Positions 26,070-35,233 of a DNA stretch of 64,000 nucleotides are shown here, piece after piece (position 1 is the stretch's first letter; each line of letters begins with the position of its first letter). The position numbers were made by a program, and so were the translations under genes. The stretch is from CAYQJL01 sp964573295 (lineage in GTDB: Bacteria; Eisenbacteria; RBG-16-71-46; CAIMUX01; WJJG01). The notes beneath the pieces were generated by a model. The model did no database searches. It saw nothing but the letters and a program-made list of their open reading frames with translations, and was not told the origin of the DNA. Where the stretch lies: assembly GCA_964573295.1 (NCBI GenBank), contig CAZNJE010000010.1, forward strand, positions 56,503-120,502, read 5' to 3'.

Positions 26070-27779
26070 TTGTCGAGAAGCCCGTGTGTTTCTTGCGTGC
26101 TCGAAGCGAGTGCGGCTGGTGGGATTCGGATCCGTCGCTCGCGACCGATTTGCCTCGCGCGCGCCTGGGGAGGGCTACTGTTCTTGTTGCTCATCGTGGG
26201 CTGCGGCTCGGAAAACCCGCCGGCCGGCATCCGGGCGTTGGAACCGGCGGGGCACATCGGCGACGAAGCGATCGATGAGAGTAGCGGCATCACCTTTCTG
26301 GACGGAGCCTATTACACCCACAACGACAGTGGGGATGACCCGATCGTCTATCGCTCTACGGAGTTCACCTTTCCCTCCGGTGCGACTGAACACCTATCCG
26401 TGCCGGGGGCCGAGGCCGTGGACTGGGAAGACATCACCACGCTTTCGGGCGATCTCGTCTTGGGCGACATCGGCGACAATCGCCGTGAACGCGACCACTT
26501 GACACTCTATCGTGTCCGCTACCACGCGGACTCGGCCGGTGAGCAGGCTGGTGAACAGGCTGGTGAACAGGCTGGTGAGCACGCCGGTGAGCAGGCCGGT
26601 GAGCACGCCGGCCGGCTCACCCTCGTTGCCGCTTATCCGTTCCGCTACCCCGATACTCGGCACGACGGCGAGGCGCTCTTCTCCATCGGCGAGACCCTCT
26701 TCATCGTGAGCAAGGCACGCGATGAGAAGGTCACCAACGTGTACCGGTTCGACCGCTTGGTCGACGCCGGCGACCTGCCCGCCGACGAGGTGAACATCCC
26801 CAAGCTGGTCGCCAGCCTGGATATCGGCGAGGGTGAACAGGTTACGGCCGGCGACTACCATGCAGGAACCGATCGGGTGGTTCTGCTCACCTACACTCAC
26901 CTCCTGCAGTTTCCCCGCGATGTGCTCGAGGGCGCACCGCGGCGGCGCACGCTCCTGGCCGCCCGCCAGTGCGAAGCTCTCTGCTTTCGCGGCGACGATC
27001 TCATCATCACGAACGAGCAGCGCGAGGTCTTCGTGGTACCTGACTTCTTCGCGCTCGAACTCACCGAGCTCATGCCCCCTCGAAGCGAAGCGGTCTTGCC
27101 TCGCTGGGATGGGCCGGTCCGTCTAGGAGATCGAGGAAATCAAGGAGCAGCCGGCTGGCGGGAGGCCGCTTACGCGTTGCCGCTACACAACGCCTGGGCC
27201 GGGGAAGCGGTGGGCGTGCTCATATCACAGGACCGGCTCCTGGCGCACGGGACACTTCTCGCGCAAGAGGACTTCCGCCCCACCGCGACGACCACCGATG
27301 TTCACGCAGCACAACAGCTCGCCGACGAGGCGCACGCCGCCGGGCCCACGGCGGCAAAGGCCGGAGCCACCGGCGCCCGATCCGATCCCGGCGAAGCGAT
27401 CCGCCCGCGCCTTGGATCGGCGGTGATCATCGCCATGGCGCCCGAAGCGCTCCTGTTGCTCGACGGCAGCGAGACGATCTTTGGCATCGGCCAGAACCTC
27501 GACGGGACCTTCGGCGCGTGGCACGTGGATCTGCAAGACCATCCGGCCGAGATCTTGCCCATCGCCGATGCGGCGGTTTCGGCCTCCGTCTCCGACGGCC
27601 GTTTCGAGTTCGAGGCCGATCTGCCACTGCCGGTGAACATTCTCGATAAGCTGGACACCGGCTTCCGCTTCGATCTCCGGGGCCTGCGCCTTCACGAGCC
27701 CGATGTCCGCTTCTCCGGCGTGGATCTGTTCACCCTCCAACGTCCGTATACCTGGGGACCGGTCAGAGTGGCCGATTGA
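26070..27779 (+). CDS. Lipoprotein of unknown function (beta-propeller-like) with GEQA repeats
   Basis: 569 residues if translation begins at TTG 26070, chosen because AAGGAGG lies 5 bp upstream and no ATG/GTG is as well placed. A lipobox (LLIVGC) about 45 residues in predicts lipidation. The mature start ESSGITFLDGAYYTHNDSGDDP and LGDIGDNRRERDHLTLYRV match a family of secreted proteins with a GDIGDNxxxR motif, probably a beta-propeller. Between these and the DTRHDGEALF block sits an insert of six GEQAGEHA-type repeats encoded by a 12-bp array. A second low-complexity Ala/Thr-rich insert lies near residues 400-440. Function unknown. Confidence 0.75.
   Translation: MSRSPCVSCVLEASAAGGIRIRRSRPICLARAWGGLLFLLLIVGCGSENPPAGIRALEPAGHIGDEAIDESSGITFLDGAYYTHNDSGDDPIVYRSTEFTFPSGATEHLSVPGAEAVDWEDITTLSGDLVLGDIGDNRRERDHLTLYRVRYHADSAGEQAGEQAGEQAGEHAGEQAGEHAGRLTLVAAYPFRYPDTRHDGEALFSIGETLFIVSKARDEKVTNVYRFDRLVDAGDLPADEVNIPKLVASLDIGEGEQVTAGDYHAGTDRVVLLTYTHLLQFPRDVLEGAPRRRTLLAARQCEALCFRGDDLIITNEQREVFVVPDFFALELTELMPPRSEAVLPRWDGPVRLGDRGNQGAAGWREAAYALPLHNAWAGEAVGVLISQDRLLAHGTLLAQEDFRPTATTTDVHAAQQLADEAHAAGPTAAKAGATGARSDPGEAIRPRLGSAVIIAMAPEALLLLDGSETIFGIGQNLDGTFGAWHVDLQDHPAEILPIADAAVSASVSDGRFEFEADLPLPVNILDKLDTGFRFDLRGLRLHEPDVRFSGVDLFTLQRPYTWGPVRVAD
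26535..26606. repeat. 12-bp tandem repeat (GCCGGTGAGCAG), six copies, in frame
   Basis: Units start at 26535, 26547, 26559, 26571, 26583 and 26595. They differ mainly by third-position changes and by CAG/CAC, so the protein alternates AGEQ and AGEH. The length of 12 bp preserves frame on expansion or loss. Confidence 0.95.
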
Positions 27780-27901
27780 CCCGCGGGGAGAGCACATCCT
27801 GGGGCGCTGCCTCAGGAGAGACCGGACTTGACGGATCACCGCCGGACTTGATGGACTGAGAGAGCTCTTGGCAACCTAACCCTGACAGGAGGAATCCTAA
27901 C

Positions 27902-28411
27902 GTGGAACTCTTCGAAGCCCTGCACTCACGGCGTAGCATCCGCGGCTTCACGGACCAGCCCGTCGAGAACGCGCTGATCGAGAAGTGCCTGCGGGCGGCA
28001 ATGATGGCCCCCTCGGCCGGCAATGCCCAACCGTGGGAGTTCGTGGTGATCCGCGACCGGCAGATGCTCCAGCGCATTCCCGACCTGCATCCGCATGCCT
28101 CCATGGCGCCGCGGGCGTCCGCGGTCGTCATCGTGTGCGCGGTGACCGATCGGGAGAAATACGCAGGCAACTTCCCGGCCGATTGCGGAGCGGCCACCCA
28201 GAACCTGCTCCTCGCGTTGCACGGCTGCGGCCTGGGCGCGGTCTGGTGCGGTGTCTATCCGCGGGAGGAACGCATGGCCCCGATCCGGGAGCTGCTCGGA
28301 TTGCCCGATTCGGTCGTGCCCTTCTCGCTCGTCCCGGTCGGCTGGCCGGCCGAGGAGAAGCCCGTGCCCGACCGCTTCGAGACCGAACGGATCCACCATG
28401 ACCGCTGGTAG
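27902..28411 (+). CDS. Nitroreductase family FMN oxidoreductase
   Basis: 169 residues from GTG 27902 behind AGGAGGAAT. The motifs are the family's: LHSRRSIRGFTDQPV (FMN phosphate binding), AAMMAPSAGNAQPWEFVVI, the NxxLALHGCGLGAVWCG helix and a C-terminal LGLPDSVVPFSLVPVGWPAEE. Length is typical for the small nitroreductases, which reduce nitro groups, quinones or flavins using NAD(P)H. The 3' end overlaps the next start by 14 bp, indicating an operon with the TIGR03790 gene. Confidence 0.92.
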   Translation: MELFEALHSRRSIRGFTDQPVENALIEKCLRAAMMAPSAGNAQPWEFVVIRDRQMLQRIPDLHPHASMAPRASAVVIVCAVTDREKYAGNFPADCGAATQNLLLALHGCGLGAVWCGVYPREERMAPIRELLGLPDSVVPFSLVPVGWPAEEKPVPDRFETERIHHDRW

Positions 28412-29780
28412 GCGAAAGGCGCCCGCCGAAGGGGTGGCCGCCGCGGTGGCCGCCGCGGTGGCGGCCGTGGTCCCGACGACCAGATCGATTGGACGCCACT
28501 GCGGCCTCCCGAAATCGATCCTGATCACGCTGTGGGCCTCGATCTTGATGGCGCCTCTCGCTTTGGCGCAAGCCTTCCTCAGCGGCGCGGCGGCGCTCGA
28601 ACCGGCCGGGGTGGTCGTCGTCGTCAACGATGAGGTGCCAGAGAGCATCGACCTGGCCCGCTACTACATGGAGCGCCGGGGGATTCCCGCCGGCCAGTTG
28701 ATTCGCGTCGCCACCTCGACAAGGGAGTCTCTCTCGCGTGAGGCCTTCGAAGAGCAGATCCGCGATCCCATCCACAATGCGCTCCTGCGGATGCCCGATC
28801 CGACGCGGATCCAGTGTCTGGTGTTGATGTACGGCATCCCGCTGCGCGTCCACGCCCCCGCCATGACCGAGGCGGAGAAGGCCGCGGCCGCCGAGCTCGA
28901 GCGCGAGATCACCTCATTGAAGGCCCAAGCCGAGCAGGCTGCCGGCGACCAGGAGCGTGAGCGGCTGAAGGCCGACCGAGAGGGCCTCTCCGGCGCTCTC
29001 AAGACGCTGAAGAAGGAGGACAGCCGAGCCTCGGTCGACTCGGAGCTCATGCTGGTGCTGTGCGGCGATCAACCGCTCGCCGGTTGGATACCCAACCCCT
29101 ACTTCGCCGGCTTCCGGGGCCGTGAATCCCCGCTCACCGGCCGGATCCTTCTCATGGTGAGCCGCCTCGACGGGCCCGATCCAGCCTGTGTCCGCCGGAT
29201 CATCGACGACAGTCTCTTCGCCGAAGCCGAGGGCCTCTCGGGCACCGCCTACTTCGATGCCCGCTGGAAGCGTCCCACCCGGGAAGAGGTCAGCGGCTAT
29301 GCCCTCTACGACCGGGCCATCCACTTTGCGGCCGACGCGGCCGAGCAAAGCGGGCGGATGCCCGTCGTGCTCGATGACGACTCCGAGCTCTTCCAGGATG
29401 GCGATTGTCCCAACGCCGCGCTCTACTGCGGATGGTATCGACTGGGCCACTACGTCGACGCCTTTGACTGGGCCACCGGCGCGGTCGGTTTCCACATCGC
29501 AAGCAGTGAGTGCGTCACCTTGAAGCGCGAGGGCAGCCAGGTGTGGTGCAAACGCATGCTCGAGGATGGCGTGGCCGCCACGGTCGGACCGGTAGCCGAA
29601 CCCTATGTGCAGGGCTTTCCGTTGCCGGACCTCTTCTTCGGCTCGCTGCTCGAGGGCCGTCTGGCGCTGGCCGAGTGCTACGCGATCAGCCTTCCCTACC
29701 TCTCCTGGCAGATGGTGCTGATCGGCGATCCCCTCTACAGGCCCTTCGGGGCAAACCCGGCACCGGTGCGCCAGCCCTGA
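28398..29780 (+). CDS. TIGR03790 family protein, exported or membrane-anchored
   Basis: 460 residues from ATG 28398, inside the end of the nitroreductase gene. An Ala-rich segment and a hydrophobic stretch (ILITLWASILMAPLALA) near residues 40-57 act as signal or anchor. The family signature is VVVVNDEVPESIDLARYYMERRGIPAGQLIRV, followed by CLVLMYGIPLRV and LLMVSRLDGPDPACVRRIIDDSL. An Ala/Glu coiled-coil insert (about residues 155-205) interrupts the usual domain. TIGR03790 proteins are of unknown function, occur mostly in Planctomycetes, Acidobacteria and FCB lineages, and resemble a caspase/gingipain-like fold in sequence pattern only. Confidence 0.8.
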   Translation: MTAGRRKAPAEGVAAAVAAAVAAVVPTTRSIGRHCGLPKSILITLWASILMAPLALAQAFLSGAAALEPAGVVVVVNDEVPESIDLARYYMERRGIPAGQLIRVATSTRESLSREAFEEQIRDPIHNALLRMPDPTRIQCLVLMYGIPLRVHAPAMTEAEKAAAAELEREITSLKAQAEQAAGDQERERLKADREGLSGALKTLKKEDSRASVDSELMLVLCGDQPLAGWIPNPYFAGFRGRESPLTGRILLMVSRLDGPDPACVRRIIDDSLFAEAEGLSGTAYFDARWKRPTREEVSGYALYDRAIHFAADAAEQSGRMPVVLDDDSELFQDGDCPNAALYCGWYRLGHYVDAFDWATGAVGFHIASSECVTLKREGSQVWCKRMLEDGVAATVGPVAEPYVQGFPLPDLFFGSLLEGRLALAECYAISLPYLSWQMVLIGDPLYRPFGANPAPVRQP

Positions 29781-29885
29781 CCCGGCCACGGGCTTGATCT
29801 CTATCTTGACCTCTACAGATGAGGCCGCTATAGATCACGACCTTCACGCAACGCACGAGCGGGCGAAGCTCTCAGAGGGACCACG

Positions 29886-32800
29886 ATGCGCGAACCGCCT
29901 GTCGCCGACAGAGAACTCAAGCTCTTCACCGTGCTGGCCCTGCTCGGTTTGCTGGCCCAGTTGCTCAGGGTTCAGATCCCCCACACGGAGGTCTTCCTCG
30001 AAGGCCGTTGGGCCTTCGGCCTGATCGGCTTCGCCGTGCTGCGAAGACGGTGGGCCGCATTCATGCTGGCCGTCGTCTTGGCGCTTCCACTCTTCTCCAG
30101 TGTGGCTCTGTGGGTGGGGTTCTTGGGCAACATGCTCTACGCCGCACCGTCTTTGCTCATTGTGCGCTATGTGCATCCCCGGCTCCTGCAGCGCCACGGG
30201 CCTGGCTTGATCTATGGCCTGGGTTGGTTCTTCCTGGTCCTGGTCCTCTACCAGGCTCTCTTCACACCCGCGATCTGGGCCGTGATCGGGATGATCGAGG
30301 GGCAGGCGGTGGGACCGAAGATCATCGAAGGCTGGCGGACCCAGCCCTACCTCTTCGAGTCGATTCTCGTCGCACTCGTGTCCGCCGCTCTCATGGTGGC
30401 GGGCCTCACGCTCCAGGAACTCCGGCGAAAGCAGGTGCGGCTCGACCTCTTCAACCACACCCTGATGGCGGTCCGCCGGATCAACCAGGCCATCTTGCAC
30501 GAGGAAGACCCTCGGCGGATCGGTCGAATCGCCACGCATCACCTGGTCGAGTCGGGCATCTTCCGCCGCGCCTGGATCGCCCTCCGTGTGCCCGACGAGG
30601 ACTTCCTGCTAACGATCGCGGAGCCGGGCCCTGACGGGCTTCCTGTGACGCGGCAGGTGCCCGCCTTGCCAACCGACCTGCCAGCTTGCGTGCAGCAGAG
30701 CCTCACGACCGATGAGACGGTCACCATGAGTGTGCCTCAGCCGGGCTGTCCGGGCTGTGCCCAGCCGAGTGCCGGGTGCGGCGGTTCGACGCGGACTGGT
30801 GAGCGAGGCCCGACACAGGAGGTCTGCTTGAGCCGCGTCCTGTCGACGGGCAGTACTGGGCAAGGCGCTCTGGCCGTCTCCGCGGCCGCCCACATAGGCC
30901 GGCGTGACGATGTGCGGGGTCTCTTCGAAGAGGTCGCCGGCGACCTGACCTTCGCATTGCAGCGGATCGAGGCGGCCAAGCAACTCCGGGACAGCGAGGA
31001 GAAGTACCGGGCACTCGCCATGCAGTCGGCGGACTGCCTCTTCCTTCACGATCGCGACGGCCGCATCCTCGACGTGAATCCGGCCGCCTGCCGCACCTAC
31101 GGCTACTCCCGCGAGGAGTTTTTGGGGAAGAGTGTCCACGACCTCGATCCCGATCACGACGAACGCGCCGATGGAGGACGTTTCTTCGACCGGATCAAGT
31201 CGGGCGAGCCCTTGGCGCTCGAGATGCGCCAGCGAACCCGCGCCGGTCGCATTTTTCCAGCCGAGCTCCGGCTGAGCCTGGTCGAGGTCGGCGACCGGAC
31301 GCTGGTCCAAGCCCTCTGCCGAGACATCACCGAGCGTCACGAGACCGAACGGCACTTGCGGGAGAACGAACACCGCTTCCGTTCCTTCGTCGAGAACGCC
31401 AACGACATCGTTTATGGCCTCTCGCCCGAGGGGGTGTTCACCTACGTGTCGCCCAACTGGATGGACTTCCTGGGCGAGCCTGCCGAGAGCGTCATCGGCA
31501 AACCGTTCGAGCCGTACATCCATCCGGAAGATCGATCCAGGTGCCGCGAGTTTCTGGAACTGGTGATCCGCACGGGAGCCAAGCAACGCGGCGTCGAGTA
31601 CCGTGTCCGGCACGCTGACGGCTCATGGCGATGGCACGTATCGAATGGTTCGCCCATCAAGAACGCCGACGGAAGCGTATCGCAATACGCCGGCATCTCG
31701 CGCGACGTCACCGACAGCAAACGCGCCGAGGAGGAGCGAGCGGAGCTGCACGCCCAACTCCTGCAGGCGCAGAAAATGGAGTCGGTCGGCCGGCTGGCCG
31801 GCGGTGTGGCCCATGATTTCAACAACATGCTCAACGTGATCTTGGGGTACGTCGATATGCTGCTCGATGATGTACCCACAGACAGTTCACTGCGCGGCGA
31901 ACTCGAGGAGATTCGCCGGGCCGCCATGCGCTCGTCGGATCTCACCCGTCAGCTCCTGGCGTTTGCCCGCCGGCAGACGGTGGCCCCCCAGGTGCTCGAT
32001 CTCAACGATACCATCCACGGCACGCTCAAAATGCTGCGCCGCCTGATCGGTGAGGACATCGATCTTCTCTGGAAGCCCGCGCTGGAGCTCGATCCCGTCC
32101 GGATCGACCCGGCCCAGATCGACCAGCTTCTGGCCAATCTCGTCGTCAATGCCCGTGATGCCATTGGCGCGAAGGGTGCCAAGGGCGGCAAGGGTGGGAA
32201 GGTTACGATCGAGACCCGTCAGACGACCCTGGATGCGGGCGATTGCACCAAGTGCACGGGCATTGAGCCGGGCGACTATGTCGTGCTCTCGGTGAGCGAC
32301 GACGGCCGGGGTATGGATGAGTCCACCCGCGCGCACATCTTCGAGCCGTTCTTTACGACCAAGGACGTCGGCGAAGGGACCGGGCTGGGTCTGGCGACCG
32401 TCTACGGCATCGTCAAGCAGAATGATGGCTTCGTCACCGCCGAGAGTGAGCTCGGCCGCGGCACCCGATTCACGATCTATCTGCCGGTCTGCTCCGTCCA
32501 ACCAGCCGCTTCGCCGGCCGGAGCAGGGGAAGGCGTCCCGGCGGCACCCAACTACGGAACCGTGCTGATGGTCGAGGATGAACCCGCCATCCTGACGATG
32601 GGTGCCAAGATGCTCAGGAAGCTGGGCTACAACGTATTGACGTCCTCCTGTCCCCAGGATGCGCTCAGCCTGGCGGGCCAGTACGAGGGAACCATCAACC
32701 TTCTGCTGACCGACGTCATCATGCCGGTCATGAACGGACGTGAGCTGGCGCGACGGATGCACGCGCTCTACCCGGACATGAAGTTTCTTTTCATCTCCGG

Positions 32801-32933
32801 CTACACGGCTGACGTGATCGCGGACCAGGGGGTACTGGGAGAGGGCATGCATTTCCTGGAGAAGCCGTTCTCGATCCAGCAGCTGGCTGGCAAGGTGCGT
32901 GCCGCTTTGGGCCGGGTTGCAAGCCTGCCATGA
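29886..32933 (+). CDS. Membrane hybrid histidine kinase (TM-GAF-PAS-PAS-HisKA-HATPase-REC)
   Basis: 1015 residues from ATG 29886 behind GAGGGA. About five hydrophobic segments (residues 12-175) form the membrane sensor. Then come a GAF-like domain (about 200-365, with a Pro/Cys/Gly-rich insert near 285-300), two PAS domains (about 370-490 and 495-620), HisKA (AQKMESVGRLAGGVAHDFNNMLNVILGYVDM), a HATPase domain (NLVVNARDAIG, VSDDGRGMDE, GTGLGLATVYG) and a C-terminal receiver (MVEDEPAILTM, LLLTDVIMPVMNG, FLEKPF). The CTKCTG pair before the D-box may bind metal but is common in this kinase group. Output would need a separate phosphotransfer partner. Confidence 0.92.
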   Translation: MREPPVADRELKLFTVLALLGLLAQLLRVQIPHTEVFLEGRWAFGLIGFAVLRRRWAAFMLAVVLALPLFSSVALWVGFLGNMLYAAPSLLIVRYVHPRLLQRHGPGLIYGLGWFFLVLVLYQALFTPAIWAVIGMIEGQAVGPKIIEGWRTQPYLFESILVALVSAALMVAGLTLQELRRKQVRLDLFNHTLMAVRRINQAILHEEDPRRIGRIATHHLVESGIFRRAWIALRVPDEDFLLTIAEPGPDGLPVTRQVPALPTDLPACVQQSLTTDETVTMSVPQPGCPGCAQPSAGCGGSTRTGERGPTQEVCLSRVLSTGSTGQGALAVSAAAHIGRRDDVRGLFEEVAGDLTFALQRIEAAKQLRDSEEKYRALAMQSADCLFLHDRDGRILDVNPAACRTYGYSREEFLGKSVHDLDPDHDERADGGRFFDRIKSGEPLALEMRQRTRAGRIFPAELRLSLVEVGDRTLVQALCRDITERHETERHLRENEHRFRSFVENANDIVYGLSPEGVFTYVSPNWMDFLGEPAESVIGKPFEPYIHPEDRSRCREFLELVIRTGAKQRGVEYRVRHADGSWRWHVSNGSPIKNADGSVSQYAGISRDVTDSKRAEEERAELHAQLLQAQKMESVGRLAGGVAHDFNNMLNVILGYVDMLLDDVPTDSSLRGELEEIRRAAMRSSDLTRQLLAFARRQTVAPQVLDLNDTIHGTLKMLRRLIGEDIDLLWKPALELDPVRIDPAQIDQLLANLVVNARDAIGAKGAKGGKGGKVTIETRQTTLDAGDCTKCTGIEPGDYVVLSVSDDGRGMDESTRAHIFEPFFTTKDVGEGTGLGLATVYGIVKQNDGFVTAESELGRGTRFTIYLPVCSVQPAASPAGAGEGVPAAPNYGTVLMVEDEPAILTMGAKMLRKLGYNVLTSSCPQDALSLAGQYEGTINLLLTDVIMPVMNGRELARRMHALYPDMKFLFISGYTADVIADQGVLGEGMHFLEKPFSIQQLAGKVRAALGRVASLP

Positions 32934-33009
32934 CCCCTTGCCCGTTGTGGCTGCTCTGCAGCGCGATCAGAGGCGCCGGGCCGGAGATGAGCGGTGCGGT
33001 GCACGAGGG

Positions 33010-33405
33010 TCAGCTCATCCCTGGGTTCAGTGTCCGCACTTCGTGGCCGGCCGCCGGATCAATTTCCACGATGGCGATCTTGTCCCGACTCAAACTCGAG
33101 TAGGCATAGAAGGTCCGGCCATCCGGCGCGAAAGCCTTTGGTGAGAAGGTCTCGTCGGGACCCAGCGTGACGATTTCGCGAAACTCGCTCCCCGATTCCG
33201 CATCCCGGTAGAGGACGCTACGGCCGATCGCCATACGCACCTGTCCACCGGGACCAACAATCCACCGGCGGACACCTCCGGGATTGATGGCGAGGTGCTT
33301 GGCGGCACAGGTATCCGGCCGCAGACGATAGGGTTCGGTCAAGGCCGGGTCGCGCAGATTCATGGTGACGATGATCGACTCGCAATCCTCTTCGAGGAGG
33401 TCCAC
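33010..33405 (-). pseudogene. Remnant of a secreted S9-type peptidase or related beta-propeller protein
   Basis: 131-codon frame from GTG 33405 to TGA. It begins DLLEEDCESIIVTMNLRDPALTEPYRL and continues GRSVLYRDAESGSEFREI and FSPKAFAPDGRTFYAYSSLSRDK, resembling the N-terminal propeller of dipeptidyl/prolyl oligopeptidases (DxRDPxLxxxYR then xxGRTxYxxSxxxRDK). No signal peptide, no catalytic domain and no ribosome site are present; the frame upstream is closed by a stop. A truncated internal fragment is the best reading. Confidence 0.5.
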
Positions 33406-33574
33406 TTTTGCCCCGGGGCAAAAACCTCAACTTAGTGATATCGAAAACATCAGCGGTGCCGCGAAGCGGCATCCGCTGCATGTAGTTCGGCGTCCTCATT
33501 GTCCGCTTTTGCGTTTCGCGAGACGGCACCAGGACTCCAGCCGTGCCCTTCGCGAAACCGAGCCAGTATCACTG

Positions 33575-33963
33575 TCAGTTCTCTTGCGCTGTCTCATCTG
33601 CTCCGGGGAGCATTCGTTGGCACACGCTATCTCGCCCCATGACAGTGATGCGCCCCGCGAATCTGATGTCGGCATGCTCGATCAATACCAGCAGCACAGA
33701 GGCCGGTTCCTCTGGATCCACGGGCACCAAACGGAATAGCACTATGCCTGGTTCTGCAGCGGTTGACGTTTGAAAGACCAACGCACCGAAATCACGATCA
33801 AACGTGATGAGAGTACGGTCTTGCTCGATTCCCGAGCGAAGCACGTCGGAATCAGCCATGCCTGGGGAGGATTCGGCAATCGACAGGACATCGCTTCGCC
33901 GGCAGCTCGCAGGGCGTGGGGCGATGCTCTTGGGATGTTCTCGTCAGCCAGGAAACGCATCAC
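33575..33963 (-). pseudogene. DUF5615 family PIN-like toxin, frameshifted
   Basis: The N-terminal frame from GTG 33963 (ATG 33960 directly after) reads MRFLADENIPRASPHALRAAGE, the DUF5615 start with its conserved Asp. It then goes out of frame near 33900. The continuing family sequence DVLSIAESSPGMADSDVLR and DRTLITFDRDFGALVF lies in a different frame that ends at 33575. One missing base (or two extra) around GGCGAAGCGATGTCC explains the break. DUF5615 proteins are PIN-fold putative ribonuclease toxins. The start overlaps the stop of the DUF433 antitoxin gene, the classic pair arrangement. A sequencing error is the alternative. Confidence 0.75.
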
Positions 33964-34199
33964 GTTCCCGTGCGCCGAGTGGGATAGGTTGATTCTTCAC
34001 CTAGGATCTGCGCGGCATATGCGTACACAGCTCTCAAGGCATCCTGGGTGACTTTGGGGTAGTTCTCTAAAATCTGCTCCTCCGACCATCCTTCGGCCAA
34101 CAGCCCCAGGATGAAGTCCACCGATAGGCGGGTACCTTTGATAATGGGCTTCCCCACCAGGACTTGTGGGTCAATCGCGATGTGCGCTTGCCAATTCAT
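33960..34199 (-). CDS. DUF433 family antitoxin
   Basis: 79 residues from ATG 34199. The family signature is complete: IAIDPQVLVGKPIIKGTRLSVDFILGLLAEGWSEEQILENYPKVTQDALRAVYAYAAQIL, a small HTH-like protein that pairs with DUF5615 toxins. The stop TGA overlaps the GTG of the following toxin frame. The same frame is open upstream as far as 34614, but the antitoxin is complete from this ATG; the ribosome site is weak. With its toxin broken, it may act only as a repressor or be an orphan. Confidence 0.85.
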   Translation of the reverse strand: MNWQAHIAIDPQVLVGKPIIKGTRLSVDFILGLLAEGWSEEQILENYPKVTQDALRAVYAYAAQILGEESTYPTRRTGT

Positions 34200-34661
34200 C
34201 GGTTCACTTGCTTCTTTTGGAGTCCCCCAATCACCGTTCAGTAAACACCATGTCTTCAGCCTAGGATTCCATCTCCTTCTTCTGCGAGGGGACCGATCAT
34301 CCAGCCCTATTCGCGGTGGCAAGGACAGCCCAGCCAGCAGGTGGGAGTGATCGAGATCCTCAGAGGTTAAGCATCGAGGATTCGCCACTCGCTCTGCAAC
34401 GGCCGATAAGCGGTCATGTTTCCTCACCACGAAACCGTATTGCTGGCTCAGCCCCCGATAGTCGGCGTCCTCAAGGGGAACGTCCGAGAAGCAGCTCTCA
34501 TCGGTAACGAGGGCTTCAGAGGAGCCGATGTCTTGCAGGATTGAGTCGATCTGATGTCGATACTCGTCGACTTTCTCCTGTGGCGCGATCCGTATTCGTC
34601 CTTCCCGCGCAGCTCAACGGATCCTTGCAGCGGTCAATTCATCTACGGGCTTCCTCTTCAT
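34200..34661 (-). pseudogene. Nonsense-interrupted reading frame upstream of the antitoxin
   Basis: In the antitoxin frame, ATG 34661 opens MKRKPVDELTAARIR, then TGA (34614-34616), then an uninterrupted stretch including VDEYRHQIDSILQDIGSSEALVTDESC and LSQQYGFVVRKHDRLSAVAERV, running without stop into the antitoxin ATG. The composition looks like a soluble protein, but I know no family and no ribosome site precedes the ATG. It could be a decayed gene or chance. Confidence 0.3.
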
Positions 34662-34806
34662 AGGAGCATTCCCTGTCAGGCCGTGCTGTCAGGGCGCGTG
34701 GGGCCTCCGACTTCGGTCTATGGTGTTCGTTCTTCATGCTGAACACATGGGTTATAGGACTCGACCGTGCCAAGACCTTGCCAAGATCGGCTTCTCCCAC
34801 GAGTGC

Positions 34807-34920
34807 TGTCCACGGGAGGAGAAAAGCTGAAGATCGGCTGACGATCGCCCGTGGACCACGGAGCCTGACAGACGCCGTGGACAGCGGAGAGCGACAGTCA
34901 CCCGTGGACAGCGGAGCCTG
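34807..34920. repeat. Degenerate direct and inverted repeats (CCGTGGACAGCGGAG)
   Basis: CCGTGGACxxCGGAG occurs at 34849, 34875 and 34902, the outer two extended by CCTG. TGTCCACGGG at 34807-34816 is an inverted copy of CCCGTGGACA. No gene overlaps it. Confidence 0.6.
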
Positions 34921-35205
34921 GAGGCCGGGCCACCCACCACGGCACATGCAGGCTGACCAAAGCCGGTGGAAAACAGAAGCTGGCCAGCTTGCCACGCCGG
35001 TCGTGGCCTGCATCTCGTTTCATCCGATGCGGGTCGGCCGAAGGGCGGGCAAGGACTGTGATATAGACACTGCCGGTCCTACATTGGTGCTCCTCTCGAG
35101 GAAGCTCTTCGGATCAAAGGGGCATCCCTGAGACGCCCGAACAAGATCCGGTATTCATGCCTGCGGCTAATGCGGGTCGTGAGCATATCTCGCGAATGTG
35201 GCGGG

Positions 35206-35233
35206 TTGACATTTTCGATGATTGATATAGAAT
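35206..35233 (+). promoter_or_regulatory. Sigma-70-like promoter of the rex-hyd operon
   Basis: TTGACA (35206-35211), a 16-bp spacer and TAGAAT (35228-35233). The -10 abuts the first Rex operator, so Rex binding would block open-complex formation. Confidence 0.7.

Larger units (their letters stand above)
32934..35205. other. Accessory or decayed patch between two signalling loci
   Basis: About 2.2 kb with few intact genes: a short peptidase-propeller remnant, an antitoxin, a frameshifted toxin and a nonsense-interrupted frame. To the eye it is less GC-rich and has less codon periodicity than its flanks. From 34662 to 35205 I see no gene, only short direct and inverted repeats at 34807-34920. 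Confidence 0.6.

Noticed and set aside
34614..34616. In-frame TGA read as selenocysteine
   Set aside because: No SECIS-like hairpin is evident after it, the flanking protein has no selenoprotein motif and the region is otherwise decayed.
34639..35013. 124-codon minus-strand frame in the accessory patch
   Set aside because: Composition is random-like, it covers the degenerate repeats and it has no ribosome site or recognisable motif.
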